Shown one piece after another: positions 11,929-23,094 of a stretch of 64,000 nucleotides of DNA. Position 1 is the first letter of the stretch. Every line of letters begins with the position of its first letter. Source of the stretch: Porphyra umbilicalis (taxonomy: Eukaryota; Rhodophyta; Bangiophyceae; Bangiales; Bangiaceae); contig KV918895.1 in NCBI GenBank assembly GCA_002049455.2, positions 62,001 to 126,000 on the forward strand, in the 5' to 3' direction. The notes below the pieces were generated by a model. It made no database searches and was not told the origin of the DNA. It saw only the letters and a program-made list of their open reading frames with translations. The position numbers and the translations under genes were made by a program.

Positions 11929-14181
11929 AGGCGGCCGGAATGTGGTGGCGATCCTGACAGGGTCGAACTATCAGGTGGCCGGTCGGGTCTGGCTGGACGC
12001 GGGGCGTGACTTCGCCCTCCGCGTCATTCTCGACACGGGTTCGTGCGTCTCCCTAGTACGGAAAGCGCTACTCCCTCTAGAGATGAAGGTGGCGCCCTTA
12101 GATGCGGCGACCGCCCAGTTGTTTGACGTGAATGGGGGACTTCTTTCCATCACGGGCACCGTGACTCTTACGGTGCGAGTCGGCTCTTACTCCACCCCAG
12201 TCACGTGTGGGGTAGTGCGCGGCATGTCGGTCCCTCTACTCCTAGGAACCGACTACACTGACTTCCATGTCCCCAACATTTGCGGGCCCAAGGGGTACAT
12301 CCGGTTACAAAATGGATGTAGGGTCCCCATCCTCCGTCGGGGTAAGACGGTGGCATATGCCAGGGCGGACTAACCCAACGCTGGCGCCGCGAGTGAGGCG
12401 GACACCATGCTGCGCCTGGCACACGAGGTGGTCCAACCTCCGCCTTTTCGGGGATACCTTTCAGTACAGACGTTATTCCAAGGGAATGGGGTCATCACTC
12501 AGCGCCATCGCGTGTATGAGCGCCACCGCGTACATGATGTAACTGGCACCATGGACTGCACAGCCAGCCAGACGTGGTGGGTGGAGGTATCCCATACGGG
12601 GAACACGAGTAAACGATTCCCCAAGGGCATGGTCCTAGGGCATATGTCGGCCTACTCCGGTACGATAGCCGCCATATCTGGAGAGGACTGGGCTGCACTC
12701 CGTCCCATTCCGACCACCGCGCCCGACGCGACAGACCCCGTGAAGGAGCCCCACGCTCATACTTCGATCGTGCCCGAGGGGCTGCAGCTTCAAGTGCTCG
12801 CCCTACTGGAGAAGCACCGAGCCCTCTGGAGTCGGCACTTGGGCTCCATCAAGGCCACTGAGCACCGGATCGAGTTGAAGCCGGGCTCCAAACCCGTCCG
12901 GCTTAACCCCTACCGGATGGGTCCCCAAACTAGGGAACTCATCAAGGCCCAATTCGACTGAATGCTCAAGCTCGAGGATATAGAGCCTAGCCAGAATGAA
13001 TGGGATAGCCCGGTGGTACTCATCCCGAAACCCGACGGGAGTCCACGATTTTGCACCGACTATTGGCAGTTGAACGAGCGCACAGTACGCGACTCGTTTC
13101 CGTTACCCCGAATGGACGACTGCCTCGACTCCTTAGGGGATGCCCAGTTCTTCGCAACTTTAGACTGCAACGCGGGATACTGGCAGATCCTTCTGGCCGA
13201 GGAGGATTAGCCGAAGACGGCATTCACTTGCCACTGTGGGACGTACCAGTGTACGCGTCTGCCGTTTCGCCTGTGCAATGCCCCTGCAACTTTCCAGCGG
13301 GCTATTGACATGATCCTATCCGGAATCAAGTGGCGGAATGTGCTCGTCTATTTCGACGACCTCATCATCTTCTCCGCCAATGCCGAGTCGCACCTGTTAC
13401 ATTTGAACACGGTGCTCACCTTACTCGGGAAGCACGGGGTCACCCTCAAGGCACAGAAGTGCCACCTCTTTACTAACGAGGTGCAGTATCTTTGCCATGT
13501 AGTGCGGCCAGGACGCTTGAGTGTGAACGAGAAGAACCTCGAGGCCATCAAGATGGCCAGCTTCCCCCAGACCTAAACCCAACTAAGGAGTTTCTTGGGT
13601 ATGTGCAATGTCTACCGTCGGTTCACGGTATACTTCGCTAAGACAGCAAAGCGGCTCAACAACATGAACAGCGTGAAGCTTGCGAAGCGGTTATGTCCCC
13701 CTAACCCGGAGGATCAAGCTGCGTTCGACAAACTACGCGAACAGCTATGCCATCCGCCCATCCTTGCGTGACGGCGCAAAAAGGGGAAGTTATCTTCTAT
13801 GTGGATGCTAGCTACGACCAGCTAGGGTGCTGCCTACTACCGCAGCAACCCGATAACAAGTCCCTGTCCGTAGGCTACTTCAGTAAGGGCCTACTGCCGG
13901 CGGAGAAGAACTACGCCGTCACCGGGATTCAGGGACTAGGTGTGGTGTGGGCGGTCGGTTTACTACGACGGTACATCGAAGGCACCAAGGTCCTCATCCG
14001 GTGTGACCACAAGGCACTGAAGTGGATATTCTGCACGACGGCCTGCACCAACAATCGACTAAATCGTTGGCGCATCCTCCTCTCGGAATACGACTATGAT
14101 GTTGAGTACATGCCCGGCCCCCAACATGTGGTGGCCGACGCACTGTCCCGCATCCCGACTGAGGGGCTGGATACGAGACCT
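11834..14181 (+). pseudogene. G1 pol: protease, reverse transcriptase, RNase H
   Basis: The retropepsin active site VILDTGSCVSLV is at about 12023-12060. A connecting region with LEKHRALWSRHLG leads into reverse transcriptase (IPKPDGSPRFCTDYWQLN, TLDCNAGYWQI, and FDD at about 13351). RNase H follows (FYVDASYDQLG, then CDHKALKWIF and PGPQHVVADALSR). Stops lie at 12371, 12959, 13208, 13574 and 13769, and the frame shifts near 13770. The coding sequence is cut at 14182 by X2 and resumes at 18911. Confidence 0.9.
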
Positions 14182-14814
14182 ATCGTCGGCAGGCGCGCCC
14201 ACCTGCACCTGGATGTCATTTTCTGCATCGCACCGCATCTCGAGCGCTGTACACGACATCGGGACGGCTCTCGACGTGCTCCAAGAAATACATATTTGCA
14301 TCTTGTCGTCATTTTCTAGTCAGTATATGTCATTTCTCTGCTGCAATGTCCTCGGCCGTGACCGGTTGATTCTAAGTCTGAGAGCGTGAGGACGTGACCG
14401 CCAACCTGACATTGGGGCAGTCCATAATGATACCAAAGGCAGGCAAAAGCGTGCAACCATCCGGCCATCCGCAACATCTGTGTCGGCTGGAGCTTTCCGA
14501 TCCGGTTAGGACATCATTTCAACTGCATCTCAAGCGTTAGGGTGGGTCCTCAATCCACCCCAGTGCGTCCAGTGGCTCAAGTGAGCGTCGCCGTGCCTGT
14601 AAAAAAAGCCGAGGAACGTTTTTTGACCACGTGCTGCGGGGCTACGGGAAGTAAACCGAGTCCGTGGAGGACTGATTGCAGATGATTCGGTGGACCTGTG
14701 GTCTAACAATCGCCAATCACGCAGGTGTGCCTTCTCGACGCAACCAGAGAGACCCACAGCGAGGACGGGCGTCTCTAATGCGACCACGATTCCGGTTTGA
14801 ACAGCTCTCACGGC

Positions 14815-15147
14815 CAAGACACTCCCGAATGACTTAGCCCGTGCGCGAGCCTCACAAAAAGGGCCTTTGAGGCCGTCTAAGGGCATTTCCATCACACGCT
14901 TGTCAGTGATTCAGGTCTTTGATGTGGCGAGGACCCGAAAAGCTTGCACTCGTGGAGGAGGTCTGACGGGTGAGATGTCATCCAATGTCATCCAATGCGG
15001 TACAATGTCAGCAAAATCATGTAGCTACTAACAAAGGTCTTACGGACAAGGCACTCCCGAATGACTTGGCCTGTGCGCGAGCCTAAGAAAAAGGGTATTT
15101 GAGGCCGTCTGAGAGCATCTCTATCACACATTTGGCAGTGATTCAGG
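14815..15147 (+). repeat. Direct duplication of about 100 bp inside X2
   Basis: A segment with CACTCCCGAATGACTT, AAAAAGGG, TTTGAGGCCGTCT and CAGTGATTCAGG occurs at about 14815-14917 and again at about 15044-15147. The copies are diverged and 230 bp apart. It suggests a subterminal repeat or an internal duplication at the 5' side of X2. Confidence 0.7.
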
Positions 15148-15149
15148 CT

Positions 15150-15718
15150 CTGATTTCGGTGCCGTCGAGGGCGTCGCCGTCGGGGCCCGCGTCGCCGTCG
15201 GCGGCGCCGCCCCCCACGCCGGCGGCGGTGGAACCCCCCTCCAGCCGGAACCCCCCTCCAGCACGTACGTGTGCACGTGGAGGTCGGCGTCTGCAGGGCG
15301 CACCAACCGCGGTACCCCCCCCCCCCGCCCCTTTCCCCCACCCGCCCTCCCCCGCAGATCATTTTCGTCCGTAATGCCGCCCACGCGCACGCCGGCGACT
15401 TGCGGCGCCAGGTCCGCGTCGGCGGCGGCCACGTCCAGCCGCCCCCTTTAGACAAGGGCGAGCTCCGCAACGGAATATATTCCGGTTGTTGCACTACCGG
15501 AATATTTCTTCACATCTTGAGCGGCTATTTCTCGTTTTCAAATATGGATTCCTTGATCGTGAATGGAAATCGTTCGTCTTTGTACATCACTGTTCGATGT
15601 TGTTTTCCATATAGTCCTGGCAACTCCGTGGCGAACTGGAGATTGGGATAGTTTCGTATGTCTTGAGAAAGCTCGCAGGATCTCCCCCTCGATCACGGCG
15701 AGGAAATGGGGGGTGGCG

Positions 15719-15749
<31 letters not shown>

Positions 15750-15970
15750 ACGCGCACCTCTCCGCCCCGCCGCCGCGCACGCGGCTCGCCGTCACGCACC
15801 GCGCGCCGGGGCGGCAGGCGGCGGCGGAGGCGAAGGCTAGGCGGCCAGCGCCGCGCCGCGCTGTCCGTGACGCGATGGCGGTCTACAGCCGCATTTGCGG
15901 CGGCGGGCACCACCGGCACCGGCACTGCCGCCTTCCTTCTCCGCGCCACCCACCCGCTCTCTGCTCAAAC

Positions 15971-16001
<31 letters not shown>

Positions 16002-16267
16002 GTGCCGGCGTCCCCACGCGGCACCGCCACGACACGTGCACAGCAATGGCCTCTAGCGACCATCTTCTCCTCACCGCCCTCCTCGTCGCTGCCGTCACGG
16101 ACGCCATCGGCGTGGCGGACGTCCCCCCTGCCGTCGGCGGCGCGGTGGTCGGCGCGCTCGTTGCGACCGCCACCGCCGCCGCCGCCGCCGACGCGGCTGC
16201 GTCCGCCGCCGCCGCCAGCCGGCGCCCACCCACGCCGCCCGGAGGCGGGCACGCGCCGGTTGTTTAG
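15150..16267 (+). other. Possible coding or captured-gene region of X2
   Basis: GC-rich sequence with protein-like stretches and a splice-acceptor-like C-run ending CCCCCGCAG at 15357. One plus-strand frame ends at 16267 with an Ala-rich, hydrophobic tail (TALLVAAVTDAIGVADVPPA). No start, domain or frame is secure, and the minus strand is equally open. The counterpart in X1 is lost beyond the copia B insertion, so I cannot use conservation to choose the frame. Confidence 0.3.
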
Positions 16268-16269
16268 CC

Positions 16270-17690
16270 GCTGCGGGGACGCGGGGCGGCGGCAGTGACG
16301 CGGCGGCGACGGCGGCGATGGCGGCGGCGGCGGCGGCGGCAGGGGCAGCGGCGACGGCGGTGACGGCGGCGACGGCGGCAGCGGCGGAGGCGGCGGCGTC
16401 GGCAGGGGTGGCGGCATCTGCGGCAAGGGCAGCGACGGCGGCAACGACGACGGCGGTGGTGGCAGTGGCCGCGACAACGGAAGCAAAGGCAGCGACGGCG
16501 GCATCGACAACGGCAGCGGCGGCACCGGCCGCGGCAATGGCGGCAACGGTGGCGGCAGCGTCGGCGCCGACGGCGCCGAGGGCGCCGACGGCGGCGGCAA
16601 GCGCAGTGATGGCGGCAACGGCAACGCCTCCAACGGCGGCGGCAACGGCGGTGGCGGCAGCGACGGAGCCGACGTCGCCGATGGCGGCGGCAAGGGCGTT
16701 CGTGGCGGCAAAGGCGACGCCCCCAGCGGCGGCCGCAACGGCGGTGGCGGCTGCAACGGCGACGCCCTCAACGTCGGCTGTAATGGCAGCGGCGGTGGCA
16801 ACGGAAACGCTTCAAACGGCTGCGGCAATGGCAGTGGCGGCAGCAACGGCAACGCCCCCATCGGCGGTGGCAGTGGCGGTGGCGGCAGCGACCGCGCCAA
16901 CGGCGCCGACCGCGCCGACCGCGGCGGCAAGGGCAGTGAAGGCGGCAATGGCAACGCCCCCAGCGGCAAGCGCAGTGGCAATGGCGGCAGCGACTGCGCC
17001 GACGGCGCTGATGACGGCGGCAAGGGCGGTCGTGGCGGCAACGGCGACCCCCTCGACGGCGGCGGCAACGGCGGTGGCGGCGGCGACGGCGACCCCCCCC
17101 CCCCCCCCCCCCCCCCCCCACCGCCCACGTCGACACGGGCGGCCTCCACCGCCAGGGCGACGACGATGGGGCGACGGAGCCTTTCTTCCCCCACGCCCAC
17201 CCGACCCCGGCTGCGGCGGTGCGGGCGGCGGAACGCCCCCCGCCACCCCCCCCCCACCCCCCCCCGCCTCAAGTCTCTGCGACGGCACGTAAGGGCAGCT
17301 CCACGACCAAACCGCTTTGCTCCACAACGTCGTGGCCCTCGCCGCCGCCATCGCCGACGACGAGGCGGCTGCGGGGGGGCGGTCGCCGCCGCCCCCGCCC
17401 TCCACCATAATCCTATTGCGTGGTTCGGCCGGCTCAGATACGTGCCGCAACGCGCAGGCGACGCTGTACCCGACGGCAACGCCGCTCGCGCCGTCGCCGC
17501 CACCGCCGCCGCCTCCGCCGCGGCGCGTCGACCGGTTCGCAGCGGGCGCGTGCGAGATCGTGGCAGCGGCGGCGGCAGGGCCGCCGCCGCCGCAGCCGGC
17601 TGCGCGGGTGGCGGCCGCTGCCGCCGCCGCCGCCGCCGCCGGTAGGGCGCGCGGCGGCCGCGATGCCCATGAAGCGCGCCTGAGCCGGTT
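16270..17690 (+). pseudogene. Gly/Asn-rich transposon protein of X2 (broken)
   Basis: About 16500-17090 encodes GGNG/GGGNG-type repeats. A run of C bases (about 17093-17119) and a Pro-rich linker follow, then a conserved block starting CDGT near 17280 and continuing LLHNVVALAAAIADDEAA and SDTCRNAQATLYPTATP. The same block is encoded on the minus strand by X1, which shows it is real coding sequence. X2 has an in-frame TAA directly after CDGT and frame changes at homopolymers. It lacks the C-terminal part present in X1. I do not recognise the family. Confidence 0.6.
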
Positions 17691-18910
17691 GGGGGGGGGC
17701 GGGAACGTGAGGCCACTGCGATGGCGGCGGAGCCGCGGGTTTGGTCGTGGGGTGGGGGAAGGCGGATACGGACCGCCCTCAACGCTGCCGCGCACACACA
17801 AAGGTGGCAGCGGCGGCGCTTATTTGCGCACGGGGTGAAGAGGGGGGGTGGGGGGGGGATGGGAGGCCACTGAGGTGGCAGCGTAGACCGCGGGTTTGGG
17901 CGTGGATGGGAAGAAGGGCGGCAAGAGGCCCCCCGCGGGTGTAGGTGTGTGTTTGGAGAGGAGGAAGTTGGAAGCGTTAGGCCACGGCCTGCCGGGGGTC
18001 TTGGCGTAGGTTGAGAGGAAGGGCGGGGAGAGGCCGCCCTCGGCACCGCCGCTCACCTGGGACGTGTGGCCACGGCGGTGGCGGCAGCGGCGCGGTTGTG
18101 GGCGTAAGTTGGGGTGGGGGGGGGGGGGGGTGGGGGTGGGTGTCAGGGGGGGGGCGCCACCTGGTGCTCTTCATGAACGGACGAACTGACGCCTCCCCTG
18201 CGCCCTTTTCTCGTCCCATGCTACTCTTGCTTGCCTGTTATAGCCCCATTTTCCTGCACACGCTGGGGAAATGACGCCCGCGCCTGTGGCAGGTGAGTTG
18301 GTCAGGAGATACGTGAGAGGCACGCTCCTGTGCTGAGGTTGACATGAATGGAGATGCAGTGCAGGTACACTATCAATGCAACCTGATCAATTCGACCTGG
18401 CCCGTTGTACAGCTTTGACTCTCCCGGAGCCCCAGCACCGCAGTATAGAAGCTGCCACGGCTGTGCTCCATGATAGGACAGTGTCAGGGCGGTGTGCCGG
18501 GTTTCTGACCACCCGAAACGGGTTCCAGACACAGCAGGCCGCTTATGTCAGGCTGTCAAGTGGCCTGCCTGGAAGGCAGCTCAAGTCAAGTGGCGACAAC
18601 TTCATGCAAGTGACGGCAAGTGGCGGCAAGCTCCGTCCGTGAAGGCATAACCGGCGGATGGCTGAACAAGAATTAGGGAGCCGTTCGGGCTTGAATCAAG
18701 TAGGAAATAAAGTAATCAAGTTTTACATCCCCCCGCCGCAGACAATTGAACGGAGGACATTGCTAAGCAAAGAATCCATGCATCTGGACGTACATACGAC
18801 GACATCTGCAGGCCTGTCGAGCGAAGCTGCCATAAATGCTATGGTCTGCGTAATGCAGCCGAAGTTCAGAAAGATGCGGCTGAGATACGGTGGGCGCGGC
18901 TGCCGACGAT

Positions 18911-19095
18911 CTCCCAGGAGATCCCCACAGTCGCGGTGACCACTTGATCGGGGGCGGTACTCGACCCCCGACTCCCCGAGAACAGGAAGACCGTCCGCAT
19001 TCCCCCGGGCGAACTAGCCCAGAAGCAGGCGACAGAAGATTTCTGTCAGGGGGTCAGGAAGCTAATTGACACCCCCGACACTAGATCCAACCCAA
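18911..19095 (+). pseudogene. G1 pol, RNase H to integrase linker
   Basis: The frame reads SQEIPTVAVTT, stop, SGAVLDPRLPENRKTVRIPP, then ELAQKQATEDFC. This is the typical gypsy spacer before integrase. One TGA interrupts it. It ends where the MITE at 19096 inserted. No integrase H2C2 or DDE core follows. Confidence 0.75.
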
Positions 19096-19353
19096 CTAGT
19101 GTCTATTCCCCTGATGTTGAGGATCAATTGATCCTACTTACGCGAAAAAAAGGAATCTTTCTTCCTTGCCGTGCACATTTTTGTGCCCTCAGGTGCCCTT
19201 GAACAGTCCGACGGGTAAGACGGGCACGCTGCGTTCGCCTGTATCGAAAAAAAACAGAACGGACGTCAGGAAGGTTCTTTTTTGAGGTGCCTCATATGAG
19301 GATCAATTGATCCTCAGAGGATCAAATGATCCCCTCAGGGGAATAGACACTAG
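19096..19353. mobile_element. Mariner-type MITE with palindromic subterminal repeats (MITE1)
   Basis: Perfect 19-bp inverted ends CTAGTGTCTATTCCCCTGA / TCAGGGGAATAGACACTAG. If TA is the target duplication (19097-19098, 19351-19352), the TIR is GTGTCTATTCCCCTGA. Inside each end are near-palindromes such as GAGGATCAATTGATCCTC. There is no coding capacity. It lies within the G1 pol remnant. A sister design is found at 56554-56845. Confidence 0.85.
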
Positions 19354-19388
19354 GGACAAGCATGATAGGGGGCGAGGCCACCCATAAC

Positions 19389-21756
19389 TCAAAGCCCCGG
19401 TACCCTACCCGGACAAGGGTGACTACTCCCTACCCGGCGAGTGCGGGCGGTCGTCGCGGGCGTACCCTTCGTAACAGTCGGCGCCCGGAAATCCACCGGG
19501 TACTCCTGGGCCGACCCCCGGTCCAAGGGGCCATGCCCCCACGACGAGCGCTGCGCCCTAATCGGCGCCGCCCCTGCAGCGGCATACCCCGCAGCGGACG
19601 TGGGGTAGCCGCCCCCATAATAGGGCGCGATCGAGCCAGCCGGCTCCCCGGGGTACGCTGCTCGAATGGTGCCCCTGTCCGCCGAAGGCACTGAGGGCCC
19701 AGGCGCCAACCGCTGGCCGTGCCCCTTAAAGCGGGAGGCCATCTGGTACTCGATGGGGTCTGGGGTGGTGTCGACCAGGAACTGCTCGGCCGAGGCATCA
19801 CGGGGGGACGAGAAGTCTCGCAGTACGGCCCCCGCCCGTCGGGTAATTCACGCCCAGTTGTTCACCAGGGAGGTCACTATCGCCTCTTCATGGGCCGCCC
19901 TAAGCGCCCCCGCCGCACTTGGGTAGGTGGCCGCCAGGGCGTGTGCGAACCGCGGGGCGACGTTCCCCCAGCTGAGGCTCTTCCCCGCCCCCAGGGCCGT
20001 GTAGTACGGGACCCCCGGCGGGGCAAACATCGGACGGCCCGATCACCCCACGGCTGTCGCCCCCGCCGGGGTGGTCCGCCGGACAGCGCCCCCACGAGCA
20101 GGGAGGCGCTCGACAGTACCTCGGGTGCGCTTACGCTGGTGGGGGGAACTTTTCCCCGGGGCACCCTCACCCAAATCGGGCGGGGGCGATGTCGTCGTTA
20201 CCCTCGCAGCATAGAAGTAGTCAAGGTCACCCAGGCCCTCACTGAGGCATTTGCCCCCGGCCACCAGGCGTTTTTCGCAGTGGACAAACGCCCGAGGTGC
20301 CTCGCCCTCCTCCCCGCAAACTCGGCAAGCGAGGCAGGGCCCGGCAGCCTCCCAGTCCAACGACTGGTGGAGGTCCAGAAGCTCGCTGAGGTACGCATGC
20401 GCGTCCAGGCCCGTCCCCTCGGCCACGTCGGCGAGGCGGAGCCCCACCAGGCGGCCCACCACTGCGACTGGCAGATGCCAAAGGTATCCCTTAGTACGTG
20501 CGAATCATACCACACCCCCGCCACATCCAGCACCCACTGGGTTGCTAGGATGGCAGCCGCCGGGGTAGACTCCCCCCGGCGAAGCGCAGTGCCTAGGAAG
20601 GCCACTATGCGCGGCATCCGGGCCGGGAACCCGAAGGGCACCTCCAGAGCCGACCACCAGGACGCCGTCTGGACATAGTACGCCCGTCGCGTCGAGGCGT
20701 GGACCTGGGTACTCTCCACTTGAGAGGCACGCACCAGGTTGCCCGACGCTTCCTGCACCCGGCGCTCGGTGCGGGCGTCCTGGCGTTGGAAGTGGGGATC
20801 CGCCTCCCCCAAGTACGAAGGAGAAAAGCACGCCCACTTCCGCGCCACGACGGGAGGCACGTCTTCTGCGGTGGCCCCGTCCATGATATTGGAAAGGCGC
20901 ACGGCGGCGCGCTCCACACACGACGAGTCCCCCGCCTCTAGTAGGGAGGGAAGGTCCGTCTCCACCCCGGCAGGCAGTTCTTACTGCACGCGGTGGCGCG
21001 TCAGCCAGCGCTGCCAAGCCGGGCCCTGCTTAGGCAGCGGAATCACGGAACATAGCGTCCGCAGTCGACACTTCCCCAACTGACTGGGGGCGGAGGGGGG
21101 CGTCCACTGGACCAACGCCCCCGGCCCCGCGGGCCCGCCTCCTCCTCTACCGGGAGGCGCCCCCGGCGCGGCACCGGCGGGAGTGACTTTTGCTCCATAG
21201 GATCATCCCCTCCTGCGCTCGGCGCAGCCACGGCCGCCACCGCCGCCGCCGGAGGAGCTCCCGGCCGGCTGCGCGGCAGCGCCACGCGCGCCGCCGCCGT
21301 GCGGGGCACATTTGCGTCCTTGTCGGCCGACCGCGTCGCCGCACTCGACGCGCGGGAGGCCGACGCCGACCCCGTCGTTGACTTGGACCGGCGAGGGGGC
21401 GGCGGCGGTTGAGGCGCTGGACTCCTCACCGCCAAGAACTCCCGTCTCGGGGGCGCACCCTTGGCCAGGCGCGACGGACGGGCAGCCTTTTCCCGCGACG
21501 CCGCCAAGGCCGCGCCACTTGAATTTGTGGCGCCAACCAGCGTAGCAGGCGCAGATGCCGCCGCCCTGCCAGCCCGCGGGTTGGCCGCCGTCGGGCCCTT
21601 GGCCTGGGGGGCGTCCGTACTGCCCGGCGCCCCGCCCACCCGCGGGGTCCCCGCCGCAGAGCTGCCCGACGCGGCCGTGGCCGACGCCTGAGTCCCACTA
21701 GACGCCGGCGCGGCGCGCCGCGCAGTTGGGGAAGCCATCTTCTCAGTCGGCGCCAC
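19389..21756 (-). pseudogene. Minus-strand ORFs of an unknown mobile element
   Basis: Read on the minus strand, 21756-21043 encodes an Ala/Pro/Ser-rich N-terminal part. Next, 20965-20470 encodes a helical part (WWSALEVPFGFPARMPRIVA). A frameshift near 20480 leads into 20462-19389, with a Cys/His cluster (CLACRVCGEEGEAPRAFVHC) and a C-terminal Gly/Tyr-rich tail. Stops occur near 20043 and 19848. The order resembles a gag-like ORF, but no known domain is certain. It lies where G1 integrase should be and may be a truncated second retroelement. Confidence 0.45.
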
Positions 21757-22389
21757 GGTCGTCGACCGCGACGAAGCCAGAGCCGCCGCGCCCTAGTAGG
21801 GGAGCGGCGAGGAGGATGGCGCGTAGGAGGGAAAGGGGGACGCAATGAGCCCAGAGGGACGGGGGGGGGCTCTCAACTCGAGTAGCGACGGGGTGAACGG
21901 TGGCGGCCGGTAGTGGACGGCCGCCCCGTCCGTCCCCCGCCTACTCCCTTTTTTATGAGCCCCCGGGGACGGGTAGGGGCCCCCCCACGAGCCCCCGCAG
22001 CACCGCACCGCGGGCACCTCCCCCTGAACGACTCTCTACAGGGGGGGGCCCGCAAGACAGCCCCCCAGGGGGGGAGGGCGGGGGCGCCATACTGGGCGCC
22101 CCCCTGTTGGCCGACAGGGCACGAAAAGCGGGCCCGCCCTGGACACGCGGCCGCCCCCCTGGAACCTCACCGCCGTGTCCACCGCACGGCGACGGCGCGG
22201 ACGCCCTTGCCCCCGGCGTGAGTGTCCTCACGATCCGGGGCGGCCTCCGCTGGCGATAACCGGGGCAGCTCCCGGGCCCCACACTGCGGAGCCCGCCGGC
22301 TAGCCGTCCTGGCCCGCCCGCCACACTCCTGCGGGCCCGCCCCCCTGGCTCCGGGCCGCCGTGACGGCGACCCCTTCAGAAGGGGGAAT
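21757..22389. other. GC-rich stretch without recognisable gene
   Basis: C/G-rich sequence between the minus-strand ORF and the 3' LTR of G1. I see no motif or repeat that recurs elsewhere in the window. It could be the 5' untranslated part of the minus-strand unit. Confidence 0.4.
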
Positions 22390-23094
22390 TGTGACGGTCC
22401 GGCACATGGCCCCCTCACTCGGGGAACCAGATTCCCCGGAAACGTGTCCCACTACCACATATTTCAAATTGTTCCGTTGGCGACCTACTTGTGATCACGT
22501 CGTGGCTCACCAACCACAACCGCAATCCCAATACTTCCCTGGCATTCGTAACCCGCGCGGGCGGGCCCCAACTTAAGGGCCTCATTTTGTGTAAAACCGA
22601 GTTGGACTATCGACGTATGGTACTCCGCGAGGGTGTCACGTATCACCCTTCCCCCGCCTCTACTCAAGGCGGTATTCGAAGCTTCGGCCGTCGTTCGCTG
22701 AGACTGGCCCCGTGGGCCCTGAGGGGAGCGTTTTCCGAGGTCCTTCGAGGGAGTCTGAGGAGGGTTTTTAGAGGGTCGTTTGAGGGTGTCTGAGGAGGGT
22801 TTCCGAGGGTCCTTGGAGGGTGTCTGAGGAGGTTTTTCGGAGGGTCTGAGGGGAGCAGACGGGATGAGAGGGCGAGGCGTGAGTGTTTCCTCGAGGCCTT
22901 TGACGCGGGCAAGTAAACTTCCGGTCACACATCTCGTGTTTGTCGCCCGGGGCGTCTCCCCCCGGTCGACGCCGTGTGTGTGTGCTCTTCGGAGTTTTCT
23001 CCCGGGGCGGGTATTCCTCGACAGGACTACCCGGCGACACGGTCTGGCTCACCCTCCCCCCAACTGGGTGGGGTGCGCTGAGCGTATTGTTACA
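22390..23094 (+). repeat. 3' LTR of G1
   Basis: 705 bp, the same length as the 5' LTR, ending GTTACA. It is followed directly by X1 sequence (ATGCTCACACCCGCGCC), which matches the sequence next to the 3' part of X2. This shows that the LTR marks an insertion into X1. Confidence 0.93.

Larger units (their letters stand above)
14182..18910 (+). mobile_element. X2, TIR element of an unrecognised family
   Basis: The ends are inverted copies of ATCGTCGGCAGSCGCGCCCACC (22 bp, one mismatch). The left end starts at 14182 and the right end, read inward on the minus strand, starts at 18910. The insertion splits the G1 polyprotein cleanly: the frame ending ...GLDTRPIV continues at 18911 with SQEIPTVAVTT. 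Inside are a gene-like GC-rich part (15150-17690) and a 3' non-coding part shared with X1. The left-end sequence recurs at 27157. No clear target duplication was found; AT is possible. No transposase is recognisable, so X2 may be non-autonomous. Confidence 0.78.
8680..23094 (+). mobile_element. Ty3/gypsy retrotransposon G1, disrupted by nested insertions
   Basis: Two 705-bp LTRs in direct orientation (TGTGAC...GTCACA and TGTGAC...GTTACA) bound gag, protease, reverse transcriptase and RNase H. Flanks are ATGCC (8675-8679) and ATGCT (23095-23099), a probable target duplication with one mismatch. By eye the LTRs differ at about 27 sites without indels. X2 sits just after RNase H and a MITE lies further right. 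The integrase region is missing, and a minus-strand foreign unit is found instead. Confidence 0.9.

Noticed and set aside
15965-18046. 693-codon minus-strand ORF, extremely Pro-rich
   Set aside because: It lies antisense to the Gly-rich coding block that is conserved between X1 and X2. Its length comes from GC-rich triplet repeats.
18658-18939. Small conserved protein in the X 3' region
   Set aside because: The frame is similar in X1 and X2 but is interrupted differently and holds no motif; nucleotide similarity alone explains it.
20198-20965. Tyrosine recombinase of a DIRS/Crypton-type element
   Set aside because: The segment ASTRRAYYVQTASWW is reminiscent of a core-binding domain, but I see no R...H-x-x-R...Y catalytic set after it.
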